A stretch of 64,000 nucleotides of DNA from Rhizobiales bacterium SYSU XM002 (GTDB lineage: Bacteria; Pseudomonadota; Alphaproteobacteria; Rhizobiales; Beijerinckiaceae): NCBI GenBank assembly GCA_009846685.1, contig VWVY01000004.1:1-64000 (forward strand). The letters run 5' to 3'. The notes beneath the pieces were generated by a model. The model was not told the origin of the DNA and did not search any database. It worked only from the letters and a program-made list of their open reading frames with translations. Both the position numbers and the translations under genes were made by a program. Each line of letters opens with the position of its first letter. Positions within the stretch are counted from its first letter, which is position 1. Below are positions 8,666-17,035 of the stretch, piece after piece.

Positions 8666-9676
8666 ATGCCCAACAAGAACGACCCGAAATTCACCCGTTC
8701 GATGCTTTTGCATGTCTTCGCCACGCCCTTTCGCGAAAGGGGGGGGGACATGCAGGCGGTTCTCGCCAGGAACTGCATCCCGCCGCATGCCATGTCCGAT
8801 CCGCTTTGCCTCGTCGAGGCAACCTCGCTTTACGCCGCTCTTGAAGACATGGCTGCCAGCATCAACGACTCGTACTTCTGCGGCAGCGTCGCTCGCGATC
8901 AAGCCCTTGTCGGCGCTCCCACGCTGAGCGCGGCCGCCACGCGGGCGGATACCCTCGGCACATTTCTCCTCCATGTGATCGACGAGATCGGCCGTCAATT
9001 CGACAATGTGATCTACGCGCTTCAGGTGACAAAGAATGCCGCCGTGTTCTCCATCCGGAGGACCCGGGTTCTTTCGCAGCCGACGACGCAGGTCGATGCT
9101 GTCGGAATATCGTTCTATGTTTCGGTGCTTCGGAACGGCCTCGGACCGGTCTTCGATCCGCTCCGGATTCTGGTCTCCGCGCCAAGCATCGAAGGCGTGC
9201 CGCCCGGCTTGCTGCCCGGACAGGTTCTGGCCCGCTCGCCGAGTGTTGCGTTGTCGATCACCTTTCCGCTGGATTGGCTTTTCGCCCCGTTCCATCTGCC
9301 TTGGGCCAACGCGAACAACCGCATCCATTCGCCGGAAGGTGCGCCGGATGCGCCGGAAACCATCGAGTATTTCCGGGAACTGATCCGCCGCAACCTATCC
9401 GACCACGATTTCAACCTGGGCAGTCTCGCCAAGGTCTGTGGCACCAACCGCCGCCGCCTTCAGCGCATCCTCGCGGCGAACGCGACCAATTTCCGTGCCA
9501 TTCAGGACCAGCTTCGCCGGTCGGCCTGCGTTGATCTCGTCATCCGGAGCAATCTGCCGCTGAAGGAAATCGGCTGGAAGATGGGTTTCCGTAGCGAGGC
9601 GGCCTTCGCTCGCAGCTACAGGCGCTGGACCGGGCAATCCGCCAGCGAACATCGTCGACGGCTCCGATCCGGATAG
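8666..9676 (+). CDS. AraC-family transcriptional regulator
   Basis: A 336-residue regulator. Residues 1-210 form an N-terminal sensing domain of the AraC_binding_2 / arabinose-binding-like kind. The C-terminal 100 residues hold the double helix-turn-helix: LGSLAKVCGTNRRRLQRIL for the first helix pair and LPLKEIGWKMGFRSEAAFAR for the second, the diagnostic AraC signature. It is divergent from the amidohydrolase and 64 bases upstream of the M19 dipeptidase homologue, so it probably controls one or both. A run of nine G residues at 8739-8747 lies within the coding sequence near codon 26, a possible slippage point; a second in-frame ATG follows at 8750. Confidence 0.85.
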   Translation: MPNKNDPKFTRSMLLHVFATPFRERGGDMQAVLARNCIPPHAMSDPLCLVEATSLYAALEDMAASINDSYFCGSVARDQALVGAPTLSAAATRADTLGTFLLHVIDEIGRQFDNVIYALQVTKNAAVFSIRRTRVLSQPTTQVDAVGISFYVSVLRNGLGPVFDPLRILVSAPSIEGVPPGLLPGQVLARSPSVALSITFPLDWLFAPFHLPWANANNRIHSPEGAPDAPETIEYFRELIRRNLSDHDFNLGSLAKVCGTNRRRLQRILAANATNFRAIQDQLRRSACVDLVIRSNLPLKEIGWKMGFRSEAAFARSYRRWTGQSASEHRRRLRSG

Positions 9677-9700
9677 CCCGGCGCGAAAACGGTTCAGCAG

Positions 9701-9718
9701 GTTCGCCGGCCGGCGAAC
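9701..9718. promoter_or_regulatory. Perfect 18-bp palindrome ahead of the dipeptidase gene
   Basis: GTTCGCCGG followed directly by its exact reverse complement CCGGCGAAC. It lies 22 bases before the dipeptidase start and just after the end of the araC-type gene. It could be an operator or, in RNA, a hairpin without a U-tract that affects coupling between the two genes. Confidence 0.4.
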
Positions 9719-9740
9719 GATTTCAAAGAAGGAGCACCAG

Positions 9741-11036
9741 ATGCAGGATCTCAGCAAAGGCAAGCCGGAGCCGGTCGCGGACATCATGGACGATCTCGCC
9801 GATCTGAGCGAGGTAGACCGTCGCTCCCTCTTCGTTGGCGCCGCCGGAACGGTTGCGGGTGCGGCGGCAGCGGTCGGTCTACTGCCAGGCGCGGCAGTGG
9901 CAGGTGATCTCCTCCCGAATGTCGCCAATCCGACCGCCCCGTGCGAAACCGGTCCGGACTACTCGAGGATCGCTCAACGGTTGCATAAGTATCCCGCCTC
10001 GCCCCGGGCGCAGCAGGTCGTCCAGAAGTCGATCACGATGGATTCGCTCTTCTCGGGCGTTTGGCCGACCCAGTGGTCGACCCCGGCCGCGCCCGAATTC
10101 CACGGTGTGATGGACCAGCTCAGGGCCGCCGGGTTCAAGGCGATCGCGGCCTGTCCCTCGGCAGACGCCCTCGATACGAGCCTCGGCGGCATCGCGAAAT
10201 CGCTCCAGTTCTACCTGAGCAAGATCAACGAACACCCCGACAAATACAAGGTCGTGCGCACCACGAAGGATATCGACGCCGCGATCGCGGAGAATAAGCT
10301 CGGCATGTTCTTCACGCATCAGGGAACCGCGATTTTCGGCGGCGACCTCGACAAAGTCGGGCTATGGCGGCAGTTGGGCTACGGATATTGCCTCCTAGCC
10401 TATAATACCCGCAACACGGTGGCGGACGGTTGTTTTGAACCCGACAACGGCCGGCTCACCGGCTTTGGCAAGCTGCTGATCGACGCCTACAACCGGTATG
10501 GCATGGTCGTCGACGTCAGCCACACGGCCGAGCGCTCGGCGATGGATGCGATCGAACGCAGCCGCCAGCCAGTCATTTCGTCCCATTCCGTCGCGAGGGC
10601 CGTGAGCAACTATCCGCGCAGCCATTCGGATGGCCTGATCAAGGCCATTGCCAAGAGTGGCGGCGTCTGCTCAATCAACACTGTCGGCGCTTTCCTCGAC
10701 ACATCGAACCCCGATATCGTCTCGACAGATCTCGTGTTCCGTCACGTCGATTACCTCGTGAACCTCGTGGGGATCGACCACGTCGGCTATGGCTCCGACT
10801 GGATCCCCGACGTGACCCAGACCGCGCTCGGCGGCCAGGGTCCACTGGGTGAGCTTCTTTTCCCCGACGGCGGTATCATGAAGGCGATGTCCGCCAAGGG
10901 CGTGCCGACGCCTGCCCCGCACCAGTTCATCGCCGCGCTCGTCGATAAGCTTCTGGAGAAGGGCTATTCGGAAACCGACTGCGGCAAATTCCTCGGCGGC
11001 AACCTGTACCGGGTTTTCAAGCAGGTCTGGACCTGA
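9741..11036 (+). CDS. Exported peptidase M19 (membrane dipeptidase) family protein
   Basis: A 431-residue protein with a delayed Tat-like leader (DRRSLFVGAAG at about 26-36, hydrophobic run to about 55). The catalytic domain keeps several M19 metal ligands: VVDVSH, SHSVAR, YGSDW and the C-terminal GGNLYRVF. Two usual features are altered. The N-terminal HxD of the DGHNDL motif is replaced by TMDSLFSG, and the bridging Glu (GIEG in renal dipeptidase) is Gln in THQG. I recall a Gln-containing M19 subfamily in Proteobacteria, so it may be active on an unusual substrate rather than dead. An AAGGAGC ribosome site precedes ATG 9741. It is probably under the AraC-type regulator upstream and linked functionally to the exported amidohydrolase. 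Confidence 0.75.
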   Translation: MQDLSKGKPEPVADIMDDLADLSEVDRRSLFVGAAGTVAGAAAAVGLLPGAAVAGDLLPNVANPTAPCETGPDYSRIAQRLHKYPASPRAQQVVQKSITMDSLFSGVWPTQWSTPAAPEFHGVMDQLRAAGFKAIAACPSADALDTSLGGIAKSLQFYLSKINEHPDKYKVVRTTKDIDAAIAENKLGMFFTHQGTAIFGGDLDKVGLWRQLGYGYCLLAYNTRNTVADGCFEPDNGRLTGFGKLLIDAYNRYGMVVDVSHTAERSAMDAIERSRQPVISSHSVARAVSNYPRSHSDGLIKAIAKSGGVCSINTVGAFLDTSNPDIVSTDLVFRHVDYLVNLVGIDHVGYGSDWIPDVTQTALGGQGPLGELLFPDGGIMKAMSAKGVPTPAPHQFIAALVDKLLEKGYSETDCGKFLGGNLYRVFKQVWT

Positions 11037-11156
11037 GGCCTTCGGGAACTACGCAAATCCACTTTCCGGATGTCGCGGACTTCCGTCGGCATCCGCGAAG
11101 TTGCGGCTAGGGCAGTGGTGGCCGTGCAAAAAGCAGAAGAAACGGCGAGTCTGACC

Positions 11157-11972
11157 ATGCAAAAAAATCCTACGGCTTCCTGTCACGTTTCCTTGACTTG
11201 TCTGGCGTTGATGCTTCCGCTCCTCGCCGCATCGAAGGGCGCTTTGGCAGACGATTCCCAAGATCTGGCGAAGGCGGTGCAGAACCCTGTCGCCAATATG
11301 ATTTCCCTGCCCTTCGCCTTCGACTTCGACCACGGGAGCGGACCACACAAGAATGGACGCGCCACGGTTCTGAATATCCAGCCGGTCATTCCCTTCAAGC
11401 TTACGCAGGACTGGAACGTGATCGTCCGGACGATCGTTCCGCTCGTCAATCAACATACACCTGGTCTGGGAAGCGCTTCGGGCAACGGCGATATCCTTCA
11501 GTCCTTCTTCTTTTCGCCGGCCAATGTCGGAAGTGTCATCTGGGGCGTCGGCCCTGTTGTCTCCTATCCGACAGCCAGCGAGCGCGCGCTCGGGTCGGGC
11601 AAGTTCGGCCTCGGTCCGACCGGCGTGATGCTCGTCCAGAACGGCCCCTGGACCGTCGGCGCGCTTGCCAACCATGTCTGGTCCGTGGCTGGGGACAGCA
11701 AGAGGAGCGACGTATCGACGACCTACCTCCAGCCTTTCGTTGCCTATAGCTTGGGTGACGGCTGGACCGTGGGAGCCAACACGAAGATCATTCACGATTG
11801 GAGCAACAATCGTACAACCGTTGCGATTTTGGGCGGTCCAAGCAAGGTTTTCACGCTGGGCAACCAGCCGATGAGCTTCGGTGTGCAGGGCCGATATTAC
11901 GCTCTGAGCCCGAGCAGCGGCCCGCGTTGGGGCGTATCCGCCTCGCTGACCTTCCTCTTCCCGGGCAAGTGA
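11157..11972 (+). CDS. Outer-membrane-barrel-like protein (phenol-degradation MetA-pathway type)
   Basis: A 271-residue protein from ATG 11157 with a signal peptide (hydrophobic core SLTCLALMLPLLAASK, cleavage near GALADD). The mature part is rich in alternating hydrophobic and polar residues, Gly and Trp, and ends with an aromatic-rich strand (WGVSASLTFLFPGK), typical of a 12-16-strand outer-membrane barrel. Phrases such as NPVANMISLPFAFDFDHG and PVVSYPTA match proteins annotated as neuromodulators or MetA-pathway phenol-degradation porin-like proteins. The longer frame opens at 11070 but would hide the signal peptide. It may provide uptake for substrates of the exported hydrolases upstream. 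The exact solute is unknown. Confidence 0.65.
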   Translation: MQKNPTASCHVSLTCLALMLPLLAASKGALADDSQDLAKAVQNPVANMISLPFAFDFDHGSGPHKNGRATVLNIQPVIPFKLTQDWNVIVRTIVPLVNQHTPGLGSASGNGDILQSFFFSPANVGSVIWGVGPVVSYPTASERALGSGKFGLGPTGVMLVQNGPWTVGALANHVWSVAGDSKRSDVSTTYLQPFVAYSLGDGWTVGANTKIIHDWSNNRTTVAILGGPSKVFTLGNQPMSFGVQGRYYALSPSSGPRWGVSASLTFLFPGK

Positions 11973-12004
11973 ACGCGATGGCGCTGTCACGTGTGGATGG
12001 CCCC

Positions 12005-12203
12005 TGACCTACCCCCGGAGCATCCCTTGCCATGATGTAGAGTCTGCCCAACCTGAGAAGGAGCAGACGACATGAGGAAGAGCCGTTTCACCGATGCGCA
12101 GATCATCGGGGTGATCAAGCACCAAGACCGGCATGCTCGAAGCCCTTCGCGGTACGTGCAGCGGACTCATGTTCAAGCGGGTCTCCTGCACGAAAATTCT
12201 TGA
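12005..12203 (+). mobile_element. Decayed IS3-family element end
   Basis: A TGACCTACCCCCGGAG terminus at 12005 is followed 67 bases later by an orfA start, the same arrangement as the IS3 end at 127-1 but with a different terminal sequence. The orfA reading frame degenerates after about 18 codons and no downstream transposase or right end is recognisable before the GntR gene, so this is a remnant. Confidence 0.55.
12072..12203 (+). pseudogene. IS3-family OrfA remnant
   Basis: The frame starts MRKSRFTDAQIIGVIKHQ, the classical IS3 OrfA beginning, then loses similarity (DRHARSPSRYVQ...) and stops at codon 44, about half the family's usual length. A GAGAAGGAG ribosome site remains upstream. No OrfB follows. 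The loss of similarity suggests a deletion or frameshift soon after codon 18. Confidence 0.65.
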
Positions 12204-12264
12204 TCTTCGGGCGCAACTCGACCTGACAATCACACAAGCCTCAACCCCCGTTGGGAGGCAGGTC

Positions 12265-12981
12265 TCAGAAATAAGCCGGGTTCTGCTCGATGATTTTCTG
12301 TACGGCGGCGAGCGTGCCGGAAAGGTGCGTCCTGACGGCATTTTCGGCCCCCTGGAGATCGCCGGAGGTCATCGCGTCGAGGATATCCTCGTGATGCCGA
12401 ACCACCTCGGCGATTTTGCCGGGGTCTGGCAGGTTGAGCCGCCGCAGCCGGTCGATATGACCGGAGCGATCCGAAATCAGATGCCAGAGGGCGCGAACGC
12501 CTGCCGCCTCGAAAAGAGCAAGATGGAATAACCAGTCCAGCGTGGTGAATTCGCCGATGTCGCGATCATCGCCGGCAAGCTTCTGCATCCGGAGAAGTCG
12601 CTTCGCCGGCACGAGCAGGCTCGCATCCTCCTTGCCGGCGAGCGTGCGCGCCACTTCCAGCTCAACACTCAGCCGCAGGAACTGCGTTTCCCGCGCGTGC
12701 GCGACATCGATCTTCGAGACGACAGTCCGCGACTGCGGATAGGAGATGACGAGCCCATCCTGCTCTAGCCGCTGGATCGCTTCCCGAACTGGCGATTGGC
12801 TGACGCCGAAAGCATCGGCAATGTCGTTCCGCACCAGGGTCGTGTCGGGGAGGAGTTCGAGCGATATGATCCGGTCGCGCAGCGTCGCATAGATGCGCCC
12901 GGCAGTCGAACCAAGCGAGGAACGCGGCGAGATTTCATCCGCCGCCTTCATCAACGCCCCCGAAAACGAACCGACATTCAT
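12265..12981 (-). CDS. GntR-family (FadR subfamily) transcriptional regulator
   Basis: A 238-residue regulator. The winged helix-turn-helix spans about residues 28-95 (IYATLRDRIISLELLPDTTL, then the recognition helix in VSQSPVREAIQRLEQDGLV). The all-helical FCD effector domain follows (about 105-230), with metal-ligand-type residues around DWLFHLALFEA and a late HHEDILDAM. It is the last gene of a minus-strand unit behind the three TRAP transporter genes (38 bases after dctM-type), so it very probably controls this transporter in response to the transported acid. Two tandem 16-bp palindromes at 15803-15835, upstream of the first TRAP gene, are good operator candidates. Confidence 0.88.
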   Translation of the reverse strand: MNVGSFSGALMKAADEISPRSSLGSTAGRIYATLRDRIISLELLPDTTLVRNDIADAFGVSQSPVREAIQRLEQDGLVISYPQSRTVVSKIDVAHARETQFLRLSVELEVARTLAGKEDASLLVPAKRLLRMQKLAGDDRDIGEFTTLDWLFHLALFEAAGVRALWHLISDRSGHIDRLRRLNLPDPGKIAEVVRHHEDILDAMTSGDLQGAENAVRTHLSGTLAAVQKIIEQNPAYF

Positions 12982-13018
12982 GCCCGCGCCGCCTTCCTCA
13001 TCGCCCGCTCCGCGCCTC

Positions 13019-14302
13019 CTACATCACTCGCCCCGGCAGGAATAGTGACACCGATGGAAACAGCGCGAGGATCGCAAAAAAGATGATCATCGCGATGTAG
13101 TAGGGCCAAGCCGCCTTGGTGAATTCTCCCGATTTGACGTTGAGGATGCCGCAGACAGTGAACATGATGACCCCTACTGGCGGGGTCAGTCCGCCGAAGT
13201 TGATGAGTGTGACGATCAGAATACCCATATGCACGGGATCGTAGCCCGCATGGAGCAGGACCGGCATGACGATAGGCGTGATCAGCAGGATATTGGCCGC
13301 ACCTTCGAGGAACATGCCGCTGATGACGAGCAGCACGACGACCAGCAACAGGATAAATACCGGATCGGTCGTCAGCGTCGTCACGAATTCGGTGATCTGC
13401 TGCGGGCCGCGCTCGATCGTCAGCGCATAGCCGAGGACCGCCGCCATCATGATCAGCAGCATCACCATGCCGAGATCGGAGACGGAATCCTTCGTCGCCT
13501 GATAGAGTTTCTCCCAGGTCAGTTCGCGATAGACGAAGAAGCCGATGACAAGCGCATAGCCAACAAGGAAAGCACCGGCCTCCGTTGCCGTGAACAGCCC
13601 CCAGCGGAAGCCGACGATCAGGATAACCGGAAAGGCCAGCGCCCAGATGCTGTCGAGAAAGCTCGCCCAAAGATCCTTTAATTTCGGCAGTTCCGGCAAA
13701 TCGGCAGCGTAGCCGTTACGCCGCGCGACAAACCACGCGGTGATCATCAGGATGCCCGTCAGCACCAAACCGGGAATCACACCGGCGATGAAGAGCTGGC
13801 CGATCGAGACCTCGTTGATGAAACCGAACAGGATGAGACCGATGCTCGGCGGGATGGTGGCCGTGATGATCGAGCCGAAGGCCAGCACCGCTGCGGTCGC
13901 CGCTTTCGAATAGCCGCCCTGGTTGATCATGCTCGGGCCGAGCATCCGCGCCTCCATGCCCGCATCCGCGACGGCCGAGCCGGAAATCCCGCCCATCAGC
14001 AGGCTCAGCATGATCGAGACCTGCCCGAGCCCGCCGGCCATCCAGCCGGTCAGCAACCGCGCGAAGCGGACAAGGCGTTCGGTGATCCCCGTCGCCGTCA
14101 TCAGGTTGCCGGCGAGAATGAAGAGCGGCACGGCCAACAGCGGGAAGCTCTGCGTGGCTGTGACCATCTTCTGGATCGCGACCGTGGGCGGCATCGTCCC
14201 GGTCACGATGAAAACGGGGAAGGCCGCCAGCGCCAGCGCGAAGGCAACGGGCATACCGATGAAAAGGAAGAGCGTGAAGAGCGCAGCAATGGCAAGCAAC
14301 AT
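13019..14302 (-). CDS. TRAP transporter large permease subunit (DctM type)
   Basis: A 427-residue, extremely hydrophobic protein with about 12 membrane segments, the DctM large subunit that couples Na+ influx to solute entry in tripartite ATP-independent periplasmic transporters. Family signatures include FIGMPVAFALALAA at the start, MGGISGSAVADAGMEARML and TPPVGVIMF near the end. Its length is normal for the family. It follows the small subunit with only one intervening base, as is usual in these operons. The solute is probably a carboxylic or sugar acid, judged from the neighbouring SMP-30 lactonase. Confidence 0.93.
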   Translation of the reverse strand: MLLAIAALFTLFLFIGMPVAFALALAAFPVFIVTGTMPPTVAIQKMVTATQSFPLLAVPLFILAGNLMTATGITERLVRFARLLTGWMAGGLGQVSIMLSLLMGGISGSAVADAGMEARMLGPSMINQGGYSKAATAAVLAFGSIITATIPPSIGLILFGFINEVSIGQLFIAGVIPGLVLTGILMITAWFVARRNGYAADLPELPKLKDLWASFLDSIWALAFPVILIVGFRWGLFTATEAGAFLVGYALVIGFFVYRELTWEKLYQATKDSVSDLGMVMLLIMMAAVLGYALTIERGPQQITEFVTTLTTDPVFILLLVVVLLVISGMFLEGAANILLITPIVMPVLLHAGYDPVHMGILIVTLINFGGLTPPVGVIMFTVCGILNVKSGEFTKAAWPYYIAMIIFFAILALFPSVSLFLPGRVM

Positions 14303-14303
14303 T

Positions 14304-14759
14304 TCAGGCTTCCTTGCGCGATACGACCGCGAGGAACTTGGCGATCAGCGTGCGGATCATCAGCGCGAAACCGACCAGCATCGAGCCGTGGTAGTAGGAG
14401 CCCGGCAATTGCAAGGCGCCATCGAGTCGGTCGTGCATCAGGACGGTGTTCCGCCAGGCGAACTGCATGAGGTAGATCAGCAGTCCAGCCATGATGAGGA
14501 TATTCGTGATCTCCACCGCCTTGCGGGCGCCGGGCGGCACATTGTCCTGAAGGATCTGCAGGCCGAAATGACGCTCGTCCTGCAAACCGAGATCAATCGC
14601 GAGAATGCAAAGCCAGAGGAACAGCAACTGCGCGATCTCGACCGACCAGATGATCGGCATGCCAAGCGCACGGGTGATGGCCGCGATCCCCACCAGCCCG
14701 ACAACCGCGGCCATGAGGAGCGATGCGCACGCAAACTCCAGACGTCTCAGCATGAGCAT
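14304..14759 (-). CDS. TRAP transporter small permease subunit (DctQ type)
   Basis: A 151-residue protein with four membrane segments (about 8-30, 45-63, 88-107 and 125-145) and the DctQ pattern WSVEIAQLLFLWLCILA. In TRAP systems this subunit associates with the large permease to form the membrane complex. It sits 36 bases after the solute-binding protein gene and 1 base before the large subunit, in the usual P-Q-M order. Confidence 0.9.
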   Translation of the reverse strand: MLMLRRLEFACASLLMAAVVGLVGIAAITRALGMPIIWSVEIAQLLFLWLCILAIDLGLQDERHFGLQILQDNVPPGARKAVEITNILIMAGLLIYLMQFAWRNTVLMHDRLDGALQLPGSYYHGSMLVGFALMIRTLIAKFLAVVSRKEA

Positions 14760-14795
14760 CGCCCTTTTTTGATCCAGCAGGAGGATGTCGGCCGC

Positions 14796-15773
14796 TTAGC
14801 GGCCGAGCACCTTGTTGACTTCGGCAACTTCGGCCTTGAGGTTGAGCTTGTCATAGACACCGGCGACCGCCGTCTTGAATGGAGCAAGATCAACCGCCGT
14901 AACGCTCACGCCCGAAGCGGCAACCTGCGTCAGTGACTTCTCGCCGAGATCGATGGTCAGCTTCGATGCGAAACGCCCGTTTTCGACCGCGAGATCGCGC
15001 ACGATCTTCTGGTTCGCCGGCGAAAGGCGGCCCCAGGCCTCGGCCCCGACGACAAGCGCGGTCACGAGTTGGATATGACCGGTCTTGGTGACATGCTTGA
15101 CAACCTCGTAGAGCTTGGCGCCGGTGATTGCGGTCGGCTGGGCTTCGGCTGCGTCGAGCGCGCCGAGTTGCAGCGCCGAATAAACCTCGCCCCAGGCCAT
15201 CGGGGTTGGCTGGGCGCCGATTGCGCGGATCGTCTCGATCCAGACCGGAGCGCCAATGGTGCGCATGCGGATGCCGGCAAGGTCGGCCGGTTTCGAGACC
15301 GGTGTCTTTGTCAAAAGATGGCGTGGGCCTTGATACCAGTTCGAGGCCAGCATCACGAGGCCCGCCTTTGCCTTCAGCTGATCGCCCCAGGCGAGATAAG
15401 CAGGGGAAAGCGCGAACTTGTCCGCCTGCTCGTAGGTATCGAAGATGAAGGGCGCCGACATGATGGCCAGCGAGGGCACGAAGCTCGACAGACGGGCGAC
15501 ATCGGTGACAGTGCCGATGTTTGCCCCGGCGCGGGCCTGATCGATCATCTCACCGGTATCGCCGAGCTGCGAGCTGTGAAAGATCTCGACCTTCACCTGT
15601 CCTTTGGTTGCGGCCTCGACGTCCTTCTTGAACTTCTCCAGCCCCTGCCCCATCGGGTCGCTTGGCGCCAGAACCGTGCCGATGCGCAGGGTCTGCGACC
15701 AGGCGGGGGCGCCGAAGGCCATTGCGGCGGCCAGCGTCGCGCACAGGCCAATTGCCTTGCTCGTGATCTTCAT
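14796..15773 (-). CDS. TRAP transporter periplasmic solute-binding protein (DctP type)
   Basis: A 325-residue exported binding protein with a signal peptide ending near AFGAPAWSQ. The DctP fold is indicated by LRIGTVLAPSDPMGQGLEKF, the central conserved segment ADLAGIRMRTIGAPVWIETI, and GEVYSALQLGALDAAE, which holds the conserved region near the ligand-binding Arg. It delivers the solute to the DctQM membrane complex. It is the first gene of the operon and is read away from the divergent SMP-30 gene; AGGTTCG-type sequence lies upstream and the palindromic operator candidates sit 30-62 bases before the start. Confidence 0.92.
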   Translation of the reverse strand: MKITSKAIGLCATLAAAMAFGAPAWSQTLRIGTVLAPSDPMGQGLEKFKKDVEAATKGQVKVEIFHSSQLGDTGEMIDQARAGANIGTVTDVARLSSFVPSLAIMSAPFIFDTYEQADKFALSPAYLAWGDQLKAKAGLVMLASNWYQGPRHLLTKTPVSKPADLAGIRMRTIGAPVWIETIRAIGAQPTPMAWGEVYSALQLGALDAAEAQPTAITGAKLYEVVKHVTKTGHIQLVTALVVGAEAWGRLSPANQKIVRDLAVENGRFASKLTIDLGEKSLTQVAASGVSVTAVDLAPFKTAVAGVYDKLNLKAEVAEVNKVLGR

Positions 15774-15802
15774 ATCGAACCTCCCATAGTGCTTTTTGTG
15801 AT

Positions 15803-15835
15803 AACTAAAATATTAGTTGCATTAGTGTTCTAATG
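15803..15835. promoter_or_regulatory. Two tandem 6-4-6 palindromes, candidate GntR operators
   Basis: AACTAA-AATA-TTAGTT (15803-15818) and CATTAG-TGTT-CTAATG (15820-15835) are both perfect palindromes of the same 6-4-6 geometry, share the half-site core TTAG/CTAA, and are one base apart. They lie between the divergent TRAP operon and SMP-30 gene. The FadR-type regulator encoded at the end of the TRAP operon is the obvious candidate to bind them and control both directions. Confidence 0.65.
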
Positions 15836-15894
15836 ATGCGAAATCCGTTCTGTCAATAGGTCTCCCGAGACAAGCCCGCCCGCCGGAGTAAGGA

Positions 15895-16767
15895 TTGCCG
15901 ACCGACATCGATCTTCCGCTTGAAATCATCGGCGGTGCACGCGCCCTGCTGGGCGAAAGCCCGTTCTGGGATCATGGCGACTGCATCTGGTGGGTCGATA
16001 TCACCGACCGGAAACTGGTCAGGACCACGCTATCGACGGGAAGCTCGAAAAGCTGGACGACGCCGGAGTTACCGGGCTTTGTGGTTCTCGCCGGGCCGGA
16101 TCGCCCCTTCATCGGCATGGAACGTGGGATCTATTCGTTCTCGCCGGCGAGCGGTGCCTTCAACCGGATCTTGATCTCCGACGCGCCGGGTCAGCGCTTC
16201 AACGATGCGACCATCGATGAGACGGGTCGGCTCTGGGCCTCGACCCTCGCGATCGACGGCACCCGGGGGCGCGGCGCGCTCCATTGCGTAACAAGCGATC
16301 TCAGCCTCGTTACCGTGATCGACGGTCTCACCACGCCAAACGGGCTTGCGGCCGATACCGCCGGAAGCCGGCTGTTCCTCTCGGATTCCCATCCCGACAT
16401 CCAGACCATATGGTCAGTGCCGTGCGATTTCCGCTCAGGCACGCTAGGTTTTCGCGATGTCTTCGCCACAACGCACCATCTCGGCGGCCGGCCGGATGGG
16501 GCGGCCCTCGCCTCTGATTCCGGCCTCTACTGGATCGCTGGTGTCGACGGCAGCGCACTCTATGGTTTCACGATGGACGGTGCCCTCGAAAAGACGGTGA
16601 GGCTATCCTTTCCCGCCCCGACAAAACTGGCTCTGTCTGCAAGGGGAATAGCCATCACGGCAAAGGGGGAAGGCGGCTATGGTGGCGAACTCGCAATCGC
16701 GCGCAACGTTCCGCCATGCTTCCGCGGCCGGCCGGTGCCCTTCTGGCAACTCGGCGTCGGCGAATAA
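15895..16767 (+). CDS. SMP-30 / gluconolactonase family lactone hydrolase
   Basis: A 290-residue six-bladed beta-propeller of the SMP-30/regucalcin type. Family signatures are GESPFWDHGDCIWWVDI (metal-ligand Glu), RFNDATIDETGRLWAST, TTPNGLAADTAGSRLFLSDS with its conserved Asn, and RPDGAALASDSGLYWIA with the general-base Asp. These enzymes hydrolyse sugar-acid lactones in the cytoplasm. The start is TTG at 15895, six bases behind GGAG; no in-frame ATG gives a full first blade. It is divergent from a TRAP acid transporter, suggesting a joint pathway for a sugar acid or its lactone. Confidence 0.85.
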   Translation: MPTDIDLPLEIIGGARALLGESPFWDHGDCIWWVDITDRKLVRTTLSTGSSKSWTTPELPGFVVLAGPDRPFIGMERGIYSFSPASGAFNRILISDAPGQRFNDATIDETGRLWASTLAIDGTRGRGALHCVTSDLSLVTVIDGLTTPNGLAADTAGSRLFLSDSHPDIQTIWSVPCDFRSGTLGFRDVFATTHHLGGRPDGAALASDSGLYWIAGVDGSALYGFTMDGALEKTVRLSFPAPTKLALSARGIAITAKGEGGYGGELAIARNVPPCFRGRPVPFWQLGVGE

Positions 16768-17035
16768 TTGTCCAGATCAAGCAGCTGCGGGGCCTCTCCG
16801 ACAAGCCGGAACAGCCCCGAACACGCCCCGGCTCCGGTTGTCGGGTATGCCGGGGGCACAAGCCAAAATCTGGCGGGACTCCGAGACTGCGCGGTTCGGA
16901 AAGGTGTTTTAGGTTTCCGAAAGCGCATTTGTCGTTCCGGACAGCCAAGAGATCCGCTCGGCCATGATTGCGTTCTGACAATTGCCTTCCGCCTCCGCTT
17001 ATGATCAGAAGAATCCGGGAGCACGGGAGATTGTC

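Noticed and set aside
16768-17035. Possible riboswitch before the metal-chelate importer
   Set aside because: Looked for cobalamin-type conserved elements and a convincing Fur or Irr site; none found. The stretch appears to be plain intergenic DNA.
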